Of a DNA stretch of 64,000 nucleotides, positions 56,574-64,000 are shown piece after piece. Every line of letters begins with the position of its first letter. Within the stretch, counting starts at the first letter, position 1. Location of the stretch: positions 1 through 64,000 of the forward strand of contig CAYOTA010000002.1 in NCBI GenBank assembly GCA_964406795.1, given 5' to 3'. The DNA is from JAGORM01 sp964406795. GTDB lineage: Bacteria; Patescibacteriota; Microgenomatia; Levybacterales; GWA1-39-11. Below the pieces are notes generated by a model, which did no database searches, was not told the origin of the DNA, and worked only from the letters and a program-made list of their open reading frames with translations. The position numbers were made by a program, and so were the translations under genes.

Positions 56574-56906
56574 TTACTGAGAGGATTTTGTAGGAGTCTT
56601 TTTCTTTGTAGCTTTTTTGACTGCTTTTACGACAGTCTTTTTGACTGGTGCTGATTGCTTTTTGGAAGTGCTAGGTTTAGCAGGAGTTGATTTAGTAGCT
56701 TTTTGGCCTAACTTTTCTACTTTGTTTTTAAGATTTATACTGAGTTCCGCTGCTTTATCAGCTGTTTTTTCTACTGCTTGTTTTACTTTTTTCTGATTTT
56801 TAGGGTCGGACAGGTATACTGCTGCAGCACCTAAGGCGGCCGCTGTTATAGCGCTTCCAGCAACTGCTGCCTCAGAAAGTAAGCTCTTTTTGTTTTTCTT
56901 TGCCAT
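56574..56906 (-). CDS. Lys/Ala-rich histone-like protein with a membrane-like head
   Basis: 110 aa. Hydrophobic Ala-rich segment (about 10-32, SEAAVAGSAITAAALGAAAV), a helical middle (VEKTADKAAELSINLKNKVE) like YtxH proteins, and a very basic low-complexity tail (KKTVVKAVKKATKKKTPTK) like histone H1 tails. It might tether DNA to the membrane or buffer the cell envelope. Function unknown. Confidence 0.6.
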   Translation of the reverse strand: MAKKNKKSLLSEAAVAGSAITAAALGAAAVYLSDPKNQKKVKQAVEKTADKAAELSINLKNKVEKLGQKATKSTPAKPSTSKKQSAPVKKTVVKAVKKATKKKTPTKSSQ

Positions 56907-56945
56907 GTAAATGTATTATAGCACAGTTTGTCTAGATGCGTAAAA

Positions 56946-57425
56946 TCAAATTATTGGAGCTCTCACAATAGAAATATTTTCAGCATATGTATCATTTGGA
57001 AATTTTAAAAGTGTTAAAGGGCCGTCATGTTGGGGTTCCAACTTAAATTCATTTTCCATTTCCCATGCTATCGTTTTAGTTACTCTTTCAAGATGTTCTC
57101 TGACAACAGGTTTAATTTCAGATTGTGTATCTTCTTCTAGGATAAAATGAGGACTCCGAGGTGAATACCTGACCCCTTCTTTAGTAATTGTTGGAATCTG
57201 AGGGGAAAAACCTGAGAATGAAATATCTAGTCCAGGCGTTTTCCATCGCAACAGATCTCGTTCCTCAGCATTTATAGATTCTATAACGCGCTCAAGAAAG
57301 CGTGGCCATTGTCGTGTCCAGTCAGTATTAGTATATTTTGCAAAATCAGAAACAAGTCTAACCGAAGCGCCAATCATTTTTGGCTTATCGTAGGTAACCA
57401 ATTCAAACTCAATCTGTTTTGACAT
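56946..57425 (-). CDS. Hypothetical protein, 159 aa
   Basis: I do not recognise it. Soluble alpha/beta protein, starting MSKQIEFELVTYDKPKMIGA. The tail has LTLLKFPNDTYAENISIV. Start supported by TTGAAA, 16 bp, TATAAT with the -10 box 6 nt before the ATG. It lies next to metK, 41 bp after the metK stop, with its own promoter. Confidence 0.62.
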   Translation of the reverse strand: MSKQIEFELVTYDKPKMIGASVRLVSDFAKYTNTDWTRQWPRFLERVIESINAEERDLLRWKTPGLDISFSGFSPQIPTITKEGVRYSPRSPHFILEEDTQSEIKPVVREHLERVTKTIAWEMENEFKLEPQHDGPLTLLKFPNDTYAENISIVRAPII

Positions 57426-57431
57426 ATGCCT

Positions 57432-57459
57432 ATTATAGAAATAATATGGAGGATTTCAA
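57432..57459 (-). promoter_or_regulatory. Promoter of the 159-aa gene, leaderless
   Basis: TTGAAA, 16-bp spacer, TATAAT; -10 ends 6 nt before the ATG. Confidence 0.55.
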
Positions 57460-57466
57460 GATGCAC

Positions 57467-58579
57467 TTATACTATTTTCTCCCAGGGGAATTGGGATCTT
57501 CCAAAATGTCCGTATGCGGCTGTTTTTTTATAAATAGGGCGTCTTAAATCTAAACCTTCTATAATTCCTTCAACTGAACAGTCCAAAAGTTCCTTCATAT
57601 ATTTTTCAATTTCCTTTTTATCTACTTTTTCAGTACCAAACGTTTCTACCTCCTGCATTACAGGTTTTTTAGCACCTATAAAATAAGCCAAAGACACCTC
57701 TGCCCTATCAGCAAGTCCCGCCGCCACTATATTTTTTGCTAAATACCTTGCGGCATACGCACCACTTCTGTCTACCTTTGACGGATCTTTTCCGGAAAAA
57801 GCGCCTCCCCCTACTCTAGCATACCCGCCGTATGTGTCTACTACAATTTTTCGTCCAGTAACGCCTGTATCAGCTGCAGGGCCTGAAAAATGCCACACAC
57901 CGGTACCATTTAATATGAAGTTTTCTATCTTAGGTTTTAGACTGTAGGTTTTAAACACAGGTGTTATCACATGCTTAAATAAATCCTTTTTTACACGTTC
58001 TATGTCTACACTTTTTTGATGAGGGGCTGCTATTACTATGTGGGTGACTTCTTTAGGTTTTCCGTTTACATATGAAACAGTCACCTGGGATTTTCCATCT
58101 GGCTTTAAGTAACTTACTATTTTTCTCTCACGAACTTCATCTAATCTTTTGGTCAAACTATGGGAAAGTGCGATAGGAAGGGGCATAAATTCGGGGGTTT
58201 CATTACATGCAAATCCAAACATCATGCCCTGGTCCCCTGCTCCTTTTTTCTTGACACCCACTGCTATTTCAGGAGATTGTTGATGAACTAACACGGTAAT
58301 GGGTGATTCATAGGTAAAATTTAATTCGGAATCAGTGTATCCCAGACGCTTTATTTCAGCCCTCGCTATTTTTTCAAAATTTACTTTTGCGCTACTATTA
58401 ACTTCACCTGCTAGAGTTACATGATTAACTGTAACCAGTGTTTCAACTGCAACTTTACCATGAGGATCTTTTCTAAGCACAGCGTCCACAATTGCGTCAC
58501 TTATTTGGTCACAAATTTTGTCAGGGTGACCGGCACAAACTGATTCCGAGGTAAAACTGTAGTTTTTGGTGTTAGTCAT
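57467..58579 (-). CDS. metK: S-adenosylmethionine synthetase
   Basis: Makes SAM from methionine and ATP. 370 aa. The ATP-binding signature is GAGDQGMMFGFAC, the P-loop-like motif GGGAFSGKDPSKVDRS is complete, and the N-terminal SESVCAGHPDKICDQISDA is conserved. It would supply methyl groups to hsdM and other methyltransferases here. A long structured leader upstream looks like a SAM-I-clan riboswitch. Confidence 0.97.
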   Translation of the reverse strand: MTNTKNYSFTSESVCAGHPDKICDQISDAIVDAVLRKDPHGKVAVETLVTVNHVTLAGEVNSSAKVNFEKIARAEIKRLGYTDSELNFTYESPITVLVHQQSPEIAVGVKKKGAGDQGMMFGFACNETPEFMPLPIALSHSLTKRLDEVRERKIVSYLKPDGKSQVTVSYVNGKPKEVTHIVIAAPHQKSVDIERVKKDLFKHVITPVFKTYSLKPKIENFILNGTGVWHFSGPAADTGVTGRKIVVDTYGGYARVGGGAFSGKDPSKVDRSGAYAARYLAKNIVAAGLADRAEVSLAYFIGAKKPVMQEVETFGTEKVDKKEIEKYMKELLDCSVEGIIEGLDLRRPIYKKTAAYGHFGRSQFPWEKIV

Positions 58580-58697
58580 ATTTTCCCTTCGTCGGCTTTG
58601 CCTTTTTATTGCAAGCCATTCTCAGGACGCATGATAGTGAGGCACCGTTATATTTGTATCGGTTGCCGCCCCAGTTACTCGGGGACTCTGCATGCTG
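58580..58697 (-). promoter_or_regulatory. Candidate SAM-I-clan (SAM-IV-like) riboswitch
   Basis: Minus strand: P1 GCATG/CATGC, P2 CCCC-GAGTAACT-GGGG, and the clan's hallmark P3 GGCAACCG...CGGTGCC with the conserved GGCAACC and GGTGCC strands. A further hairpin GGCTTGC/GCAAAGCC lies just before the GAAGGG Shine-Dalgarno of metK and could hide it, so control may act on translation. The K-turn of classic SAM-I is absent. The location in front of metK fits perfectly. Confidence 0.7.
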
Positions 58698-58749
58698 TAT
58701 TTATTAAATCAGAGAACTATTCTAAAAACAAGCGAGATTTGTATGAATT

Positions 58750-59361
58750 TTATGCTTTAGGTAAAAAAGCAGATGACTTATTACAATGTAAAATCATAAA
58801 AAACGGAAGAATAATCACACTAATTAAGGTTCCCAATACTGCTGTGAGTAAAATCAACTCAAGGGAAGTTACTGTATTCCACACATCTATAACTACTCGC
58901 ATAGGGTTTGTCACAATAAGCCAAGAATGAGTTCTTTGAACTTTTCCAAGAACAACCCCAAAAGCCATGATGAAAGAAATGAATGCGTATATTACTGATT
59001 TTTGTGAAAGGCTCATTGCTTTTGTCCGCATGTACCATTCCACAGGAATTAAAGACAAAAAATACGTTAAAACCCCAAGTGATATGAGCAGTGCGTATTG
59101 AAGTAAAAGTACTAGAACATCAGGAAAATTTACGTACAAAAGCTGTGCCATAAAATGTTCAGTATCAGTGAGTAGGTAGATGGTATTGGGAAGAAAAATA
59201 AACCATAAAAAGAGAATCGGCAAATTTTTAAAACGCATTGGGTTTTTTAAAAGTGGATAAGATAGCACTACAGGAATTAAGGCTAAAAGCAGATTAAATG
59301 ACATCCAGGGGATATTTTGTAAAACTACATTCATAAGTAATTTTAACATAATTTGAGGCAA
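58750..59361 (-). CDS. DUF1361 membrane protein
   Basis: 203 aa with about six membrane spans. The family mark WFIFLPNTIYLLTDTEHF (about residues 54-71) is intact. Function unknown; members are polytopic membrane proteins. It faces away from the topoisomerase relic and reads toward the riboswitch. Confidence 0.85.
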   Translation of the reverse strand: MPQIMLKLLMNVVLQNIPWMSFNLLLALIPVVLSYPLLKNPMRFKNLPILFLWFIFLPNTIYLLTDTEHFMAQLLYVNFPDVLVLLLQYALLISLGVLTYFLSLIPVEWYMRTKAMSLSQKSVIYAFISFIMAFGVVLGKVQRTHSWLIVTNPMRVVIDVWNTVTSLELILLTAVLGTLISVIILPFFMILHCNKSSAFLPKA

Positions 59362-59399
59362 AATACAATCCTATAGGTCGTTTATGTGAACCTTAACAT

Positions 59400-59948
59400 G
59401 TAAAATTACGTTATGCTTCAGACAGCAAACCAGGCTGGAGCCGCAAAATTCATGGAAACATGTTTGAATATTTAGATACGAACGATAAAAAAAGTAATGG
59501 ATAGTGAAATTGACAGGATCCATCAACTAGCAATATTCCCCCGCATACAAATAGGTGTGGTTATGTACCATCCTAATTGGAATAAGACATCCCAAGAAAA
59601 GGAGTATCTGGTCAAGAGCTGTTTGAATATAAAGAGGAAGCCTGAGAAATTTAACCTGTCACGTCAGATGATGTGAATGAATTTATCCTAAGTATAACCG
59701 GCAAAGACATAACAGCCAAAGATTTTAGAACATGGGGAGGAACAGTTTTTGCAGCAACGCTATTTGATAAAGCCGGTGTGTATGATGATGAGACTGTAAC
59801 CAAACAAAGTGTAATAGATACGGTTAAAAAAGTGGCAGCACATCTCAGAAATAAACCCAATACGTGCAAAAAATGTAGAAGGTCTGGACAAAAACGAAAA
59901 TTATGTGCTTGCCATGCTAATCCACGCTCAAAAATCCCTCTAATTTAA
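59400..59948 (+). pseudogene. Degraded DNA topoisomerase IB
   Basis: Pieces of the topoisomerase IB protein lie in order but in different frames: KLRYASDSKPGWSRKIHGN and MFEYLDTNDKK, then VMDSEIDRIHQLAIFP, then YHPNWNKTSQEKEY, a large deletion, then QELFEYKEEA with TGA and TAA stops, then VTSDDVNEFILSITGKD, KDFRTWGGTVFAATL and VAAHLRNKPNTCKK. The catalytic Tyr region after NTCKK is replaced by unrelated sequence. At least three frameshifts and two deletions leave it non-functional. Only the last 91 codons form an intact frame. Confidence 0.85.
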
Positions 59949-60407
59949 AAGGAAAATAGATACGTTTAATAGTGTGGCAAATGACACCCACAGTAAGTAT
60001 GGAACTAAAAGATTTGCTGCTGTTTTGTTAATTCTTTTAAAAAGTAATATGGTATACAAGATGCTTGCCCATAGTGCTAAAATTGTTATGACCGCCAACC
60101 CTAACTGATGTGCTCCAAAAAACACAAACGACCACAAAAAATTAAGTCCCAACTGAACTACAAATACTTTTCTAGCATATATGGCCTCCTTTGTTTGCTT
60201 TCCTTTCCAAATTAGGAATAATGAAATCGCCATGAAAGCGTAAAGGATTGTCCATACCGGTCCAAAAATAAAATTAGGCGGATTAAATGGAGGCTTAGTG
60301 AGTTCTGCATACCAAGTGGGGATAGAATCAAAAGTGGCAGTGCTACCCGCTCCCGCTACCACAAACACTACTACAAAAGACATAGTTAACTTCCACATGT
60401 TATTCAT
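59940..60407 (-). CDS. TspO/MBR family protein
   Basis: 155-aa tryptophan-rich sensory membrane protein with five predicted spans. The family motif WYAELTKPPFNPPNFIFGPV followed by WTILYAFMAISLFLIW is complete. TspO binds porphyrins or sterol-like ligands in other bacteria and may act in stress response. Its last codons overlap the topoisomerase relic on the other strand. Confidence 0.9.
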   Translation of the reverse strand: MNNMWKLTMSFVVVFVVAGAGSTATFDSIPTWYAELTKPPFNPPNFIFGPVWTILYAFMAISLFLIWKGKQTKEAIYARKVFVVQLGLNFLWSFVFFGAHQLGLAVITILALWASILYTILLFKRINKTAANLLVPYLLWVSFATLLNVSIFLLN

Positions 60408-60422
60408 TTCATTTATTCTAAA

Positions 60423-60827
60423 CTAATTACTTACTATTTGAAATTTGCCGGACGTTAACCCAGCTATAGAAATGGTATATATGCCGTCAGGAATTTGAGA
60501 CGGAACTGTGTATTGCACGCGTGAAGTGCTTGATATGTCATATACTCGGTCCATAATACTTACTGATTCACCTGCTTTCTCCATTTCAGTATTTTGTAAA
60601 AATAACGCTTCACCTATTTTACCTCCCGTCCACTGAACATTATAGGTGTGGCCTTTATAAAGAGTCCCACCAGAAGTAGGAAATGTAATTTGCGAATTCT
60701 CACGCTCAGATTGAATTTGTGCAATGGTTCCAGTTGTTTTTTGAGCCGTATAAATTCTATATAAGTAACCTGCTGCAATTACTGTTACAACAAACAAAGG
60801 AAGTAGGATAAGATGATTCTTTTTCAT
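60423..60827 (-). CDS. Anchored Ig-like (Kre9/KNH-type) protein
   Basis: 134 aa. One N-terminal span (LILLPLFVVTVIAAGYLYRIY), then a beta-sandwich with ITFPTSGGTLYKGHTYNVQW and PDGIYTISIAGLTSGKFQI, typical of Kre9/KNH or Ser-Thr-rich surface domains. Probably exposed on the cell surface. Function unknown. Confidence 0.65.
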   Translation of the reverse strand: MKKNHLILLPLFVVTVIAAGYLYRIYTAQKTTGTIAQIQSERENSQITFPTSGGTLYKGHTYNVQWTGGKIGEALFLQNTEMEKAGESVSIMDRVYDISSTSRVQYTVPSQIPDGIYTISIAGLTSGKFQIVSN

Positions 60828-60869
60828 ACAGTATTAGTATATGCCGGACTTCTTAAAGGTGTCAAGAAT

Positions 60870-61580
60870 TTAGCGGATGTCAGGAAGATTAACGTTTTTT
60901 CGTCTTAAAAGAAATGATTCTGTAAAAGTTAAAGGATGCTGTACAAGCCCCAGTGCCAGGTTTTTTTTGTAGCGTCTACCTGAAAATACAACAGGTAATT
61001 CTCCTACATACTGAATTTTGCCAAGCTTTCTTACCCTGAATGACAAATCTATATCTTCCTGAGAAATAAGTTCATATTTAAATCCGCCTGATTTGTCATA
61101 TGCGTCTTTATAAATTGCAAAGCTAAAGCCTGACAGCCAATAATGGCCAAATAAAACTCTATAGCCTCGCATAAAAACCGGTTGGAGCGCATTATAAATT
61201 GTGTTAGTAGTTTTAGAACAATCGGTGATTCTATTGTTTCCCGTAACAGCAATTGCCTTACTGTTGGTAAGCGTTGTAAAAAATGTGTCAATCCAATTTG
61301 AAGGAACTTGTGTATCGGCGTCTGTTGAGAATATTACGTCACCTGCTGCTGCCTTAAAGCCTGTGCGGCGGGCCGCTCCTCTTCCCTTCTTATTTTCGTG
61401 AAGAATACGCAGATTGAGATGTATTTTAAATTTCTGGGAAATCTCAACCGTTTTGTCAGTTGACGCATTATCCACTAAAATAACCTCAAAAGACCGTTTG
61501 GTTTTCTGATTTACCAAAGATTCAAGACACTTTTGTATGGTCTTTTCTTCATTATAGGCTGGAATAACTACTGATATCAT
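60870..61580 (-). CDS. Family 2 glycosyltransferase
   Basis: 236 aa GT-A glycosyltransferase for cell-surface glycans. Nucleotide-sugar motifs: SVVIPAYNEEKTIQKCLESL, VILVDNAS and the metal-binding DxD in STDADTQVP. The acceptor-side EDIDLSFRVRKLG is the conserved ED motif. The frame runs 18 codons further upstream, but SD GAAAGG precedes the ATG at 61580 and the family begins there. A hydrophobic end is absent, so it is probably peripheral. Confidence 0.88.
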   Translation of the reverse strand: MISVVIPAYNEEKTIQKCLESLVNQKTKRSFEVILVDNASTDKTVEISQKFKIHLNLRILHENKKGRGAARRTGFKAAAGDVIFSTDADTQVPSNWIDTFFTTLTNSKAIAVTGNNRITDCSKTTNTIYNALQPVFMRGYRVLFGHYWLSGFSFAIYKDAYDKSGGFKYELISQEDIDLSFRVRKLGKIQYVGELPVVFSGRRYKKNLALGLVQHPLTFTESFLLRRKNVNLPDIR

Positions 61581-61639
61581 AAATAAATTACCTTTCAAGT
61601 ATACCAAAAATACATTTACAATATATTTACACAATCCAC

Positions 61640-61668
61640 TTGAAACTATTATAGTTGTGCTCTACACT
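61640..61668 (+). promoter_or_regulatory. Promoter of the 91-aa gene
   Basis: TTGAAA, 17-bp spacer, TACACT; -10 ends 8 nt before the ATG. Confidence 0.55.
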
Positions 61669-61676
61669 AAAAGCAT

Positions 61677-61952
61677 ATGAAGCGAGGAGACGGAAATACA
61701 ACACAGCCAGATGTAATTTCACTAGATCAGCTGGAGCAGGAAGAGAAACCCAAAAAGTCTTTTGCCTCTCCACAGATGGAGGACGAACAGTCTGTAAGCG
61801 GATCTATGCCTGATCCTGAGTCAGATGATGATGTGTTAGCAAACGCAAATACCATGGGTCTTCAAAGAGGTGAAACGTTTAATTCGCTACCTCAAGAATT
61901 AAACATCGCTCATGATTTGGATTCTAACGAAAAAAACGCCCACACCCACTAA
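61677..61952 (+). CDS. Acidic disordered hypothetical protein, 91 aa
   Basis: I do not recognise it. Highly polar with EEKPKKSFASPQMEDEQSV and PDPESDDDVLANANTMG, probably disordered. It is 46 bp upstream of corA, which has its own promoter. Confidence 0.55.
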   Translation: MKRGDGNTTQPDVISLDQLEQEEKPKKSFASPQMEDEQSVSGSMPDPESDDDVLANANTMGLQRGETFNSLPQELNIAHDLDSNEKNAHTH

Positions 61953-61962
61953 ATCTCGTCAA

Positions 61963-61992
61963 TTGACATAGCCCTTTACTCCCATCTACACT
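61963..61992 (+). promoter_or_regulatory. Promoter of corA, leaderless
   Basis: TTGACA, 18-bp spacer, TACACT; -10 ends 6 nt before the corA ATG. Confidence 0.65.
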
Positions 61993-61998
61993 AGTTAT

Positions 61999-63099
61999 AT
62001 GGATAAGAAGGACAATGACTCGTTAGAATCCTCATTTAAAAGTATTCACACTGCTATTTCTAAACCGTCTCGCAAAATTGCCGGTGCTATAGGTAAATAC
62101 TTAGATGCACTCAACCCGCTTACAAAATCGGAAAAGCCAAAAGAAGAAAAAGAGATTAAAGACATAGTAAGAACCCAAAAGCACAATAATATTACCTGGA
62201 CTGATATAGAAAACCCAACACGCAAAACATTAACGGAAATTGGGGAAAAATATTCTTTTAACACATTTCATTTGCGAGGAAGTCTGAATCGTGGTCAGGT
62301 GTCGCGTATAGATTTTGAAGAAAAGTATGTATTTATAGTGTTAAATATTCCAAGACTAGTGTCTCATGATTCTGCAGTTACGTCTAGCCAAGTTTGTGTG
62401 TTCTTAGGAAAAGATTATCTTATTACCATTCACTCCGGCAAACCGGAGTCTTTGAGGTCTATTTTTTCAACCTGTATGGAATCCAAAGAAGATAGGGAAA
62501 CTCTTTTCAAAAGATCACCCGGATACTTACTCCATGGGATTCTAGAGGTATTTGTCAAAGAAATTGGTGGAATACTGCAATCAACCAGTCAAGAATTGGA
62601 TCAGATCGAAGACATTGTATTTGATGTTAAAAAATCTGCCACTTATAGAATCAGTGCCTTGCGTCAAAAAATTATAAGACTGAGAAGAATTATAGGCCCC
62701 ATGCGTGTTATTTCTCAAGATTTGTATGAAGCAAAGCCTCATTCAATAGGCGAAGGAATGGGAAGATATTACAAAAATCTCTACAATGTGTTAAGCAAGT
62801 TATGGGATACGTTAGAAGAAGTACGGGAAACTGCGGAAATTTACAAAGATACTGATTTTACAGTGTCCTCAGAACGCACCAACAAAATATTGGCGGTTCT
62901 GACAGTTATATTTACGTTAACAATTCCGCTTACTATCATAGGTACGTTTTATGGAATGAATGTTTTGCTGCCTGGCGGAATTGAGACAGGTCCATGGGTA
63001 TTTTTAGGTGAATATACCACATTCTTTATCATTATTTCAGTCTCAGCCCTCAGCGTGTTAGCAATGCTTTGGTATTTCAAATACAAAGACTGGTTCTAA
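61999..63099 (+). CDS. corA: CorA-type magnesium transporter
   Basis: 366-aa pentameric divalent-cation channel. A long cytoplasmic domain (about 1-300) ends in the coiled stalk helix, followed by two C-terminal spans (about 302-323 and 338-360). The selectivity motif between them reads FYGMN (GMN filter intact). Loop residues PGGIETGPW lie outside the membrane. It converges with the lipid-kinase pieces. Confidence 0.94.
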   Translation: MDKKDNDSLESSFKSIHTAISKPSRKIAGAIGKYLDALNPLTKSEKPKEEKEIKDIVRTQKHNNITWTDIENPTRKTLTEIGEKYSFNTFHLRGSLNRGQVSRIDFEEKYVFIVLNIPRLVSHDSAVTSSQVCVFLGKDYLITIHSGKPESLRSIFSTCMESKEDRETLFKRSPGYLLHGILEVFVKEIGGILQSTSQELDQIEDIVFDVKKSATYRISALRQKIIRLRRIIGPMRVISQDLYEAKPHSIGEGMGRYYKNLYNVLSKLWDTLEEVRETAEIYKDTDFTVSSERTNKILAVLTVIFTLTIPLTIIGTFYGMNVLLPGGIETGPWVFLGEYTTFFIIISVSALSVLAMLWYFKYKDWF

Positions 63100-63100
63100 A

Positions 63101-63987
63101 TTAGGGAATAGAAACGGTAAGTGCTTTCGGGAAAACCTCTATTTTTAGTTTATTGGTCACGGGAAACACGTTCCCATCACATTGGTATGGTATAGGTTTT
63201 CCGGGAATATTAATTTCCGCCTTTTTGCATGTTAAAAGTGTATAGTGCTGGCTTTTGTGAATAGTGCCTTTTATAGAATTAAACAAGAGGTTTAAAAAAT
63301 TTAACTTGCTCTCTGCTTGAATTATACCTATTTTAAGTGAACCGCTTTTAGGATGTGCATGTGGAGCTATTTTTATACCACCTTGGATTTTATCCATATT
63401 TGCAATTAGGATACTTTTGGCAGTATATGTTTCAGGTGGTTTTTCATCCAGCGTAATTTCATATTTATTTGGCTTTTTAGGTAAGTTTTTTATAGTGCTT
63501 AAAACATAAGCTAACATTCCAAGTTTTTTTTCATGTCAGGATCTGCGTCTCTCATGATTCTGGCGTCCATCCCCACTCCGGCCATAATAGTGAAATAAAT
63601 TCCGTTGACTTTTCCAACATCTATGGTTGTAGTTTTTTTACCAAATGCAGTTTTCAAACTTTCTGAAATATCTAAAGGAATACCCAAATTTCTTGCAAAT
63701 AAATTTCCCGTTCCTAACGGCACAACACCTAAGCTCACCTTAGTTTTGATGCATACTCCCAAAGCGTCCAGTATGGTTCCATCCCCACCGCATACTATAA
63801 CAAGTTTTACTCCTTTTTTTATTTCTCTGATTGCGAGTTTATCAGCACCTATGGTTTTTGTAGTCATAACTATCTTGCCTTTGTAGCCTAGCGTTCTTGC
63901 TATGTGAGAAATTGAATCAAGCTTATCTGTACCTGCTATTGTTCCACTTGCCGGGTTAACTATTATTACAGATTTTGAAGTTGTCAT
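63101..63987 (-). pseudogene. Diacylglycerol/lipid kinase, split by a frameshift
   Basis: YegS/DagK-like lipid kinase. The N-terminal frame (63511-63987) has VNPASGTIAG, the nucleotide motif CGGDGTILDALG and PLGTGNLFARNLG, and ends after DPDMKKNLEC. The C-terminal frame (63101-63517) continues with LGMLAYVLSTIKN and ends with YQCDGNVFPV. The join is at A8 (bases 63524-63531), where one extra A would restore one 295-aa protein. The site also reads A AAA AAC, a slippery heptamer, so true mutation, sequence error and programmed frameshifting are all possible. Confidence 0.75.
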
Positions 63988-64000
63988 GGGAAAAATTAGC

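Noticed and set aside
1..64000. CRISPR array
   Set aside because: No regularly spaced direct repeats of 20-40 bp were found; the repeated hairpins at 31.2 kb have varied sequence and spacing.
1..64000. Insertion sequence or prophage
   Set aside because: No transposase, integrase or phage structural gene is recognisable; the KilA-N protein alone is not enough.

Overview
The window is AT-rich, gene-dense DNA that looks like a Patescibacteria/CPR genome, most probably a Microgenomates relative. This rests on a UGA-stop code, many short proteins without recognisable relatives, trimmed versions of universal proteins (ThrS without TGS, PheT without its N-terminal tRNA-binding domain, trigger factor without the PPIase domain), membrane-anchored surface proteins with Pro/Thr linkers, and families common in that group (DUF4112, DUF5665, DUF1361, RGG/CxxC proteins). 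The lineage is inferred from these features, not from a tree.

Layout. 1-6.4 kb: guaA (5' end cut by the window), rnc, nusB, rpmF, recG, tyrS. 6.4-8.9 kb: a class A penicillin-binding protein. 9-14.2 kb: a broken wHTH regulator, two small enzymes, pheT, pheS and an AlaX editing protein. 14.2-18.3 kb: NUDIX, aroK, rplT, rpmI, infC, thrS. The order thrS-infC-rpmI-rplT-...-pheS-pheT matches the E. coli arrangement with three genes inserted. 18.3-22.8 kb: a PIG-L deacetylase, a DUF5665 protein and four proteins I do not recognise. 22.9-29.9 kb: trigger factor, two lysozyme-like proteins, a large LysM/LamG-like surface protein and tRNAs. 30-44.5 kb: more tRNAs, ahcY with a PfkB kinase, envelope enzymes, engB, a peroxiredoxin and many small orphans. 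44.7-51.7 kb: a type I restriction-modification locus with two extra genes. 51.8-57.4 kb: an orphan FtsK-gamma protein, orphans and a large deacetylase-type surface protein. 57.4-64 kb: metK behind a SAM-riboswitch-like leader, a degraded topoisomerase IB, TspO, a glycosyltransferase, CorA and a lipid kinase split by a frameshift.

The most striking finding is a family of five ribosome-type attenuators between 15.2 and 22.1 kb, all on the minus strand. Each has a 13-18 codon leader ORF (control-codon runs YYKF, FWYYF, LLLT, TLVIIT, TRCT). Its end overlaps or abuts a GGGAGG element that can pair either backwards or with the CCTCCC arm of a following intrinsic terminator. They precede aroK/pheST, PIG-L/thrS and three unknown genes. 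In CPR genomes such aminoacyl-tRNA-sensing attenuators would be unexpected.

A second theme is start architecture. Many genes have a good -35/-10 promoter whose -10 box lies only 6-8 nt before the start codon, implying leaderless mRNAs, while a minority carry strong GGAGG Shine-Dalgarno sites.

Metabolically, metK, ahcY and the PfkB (adenosine-kinase-like) gene would make and recycle the methyl donor SAM. The remaining genes serve translation, cell-wall remodelling, surface adhesion and DNA defence.
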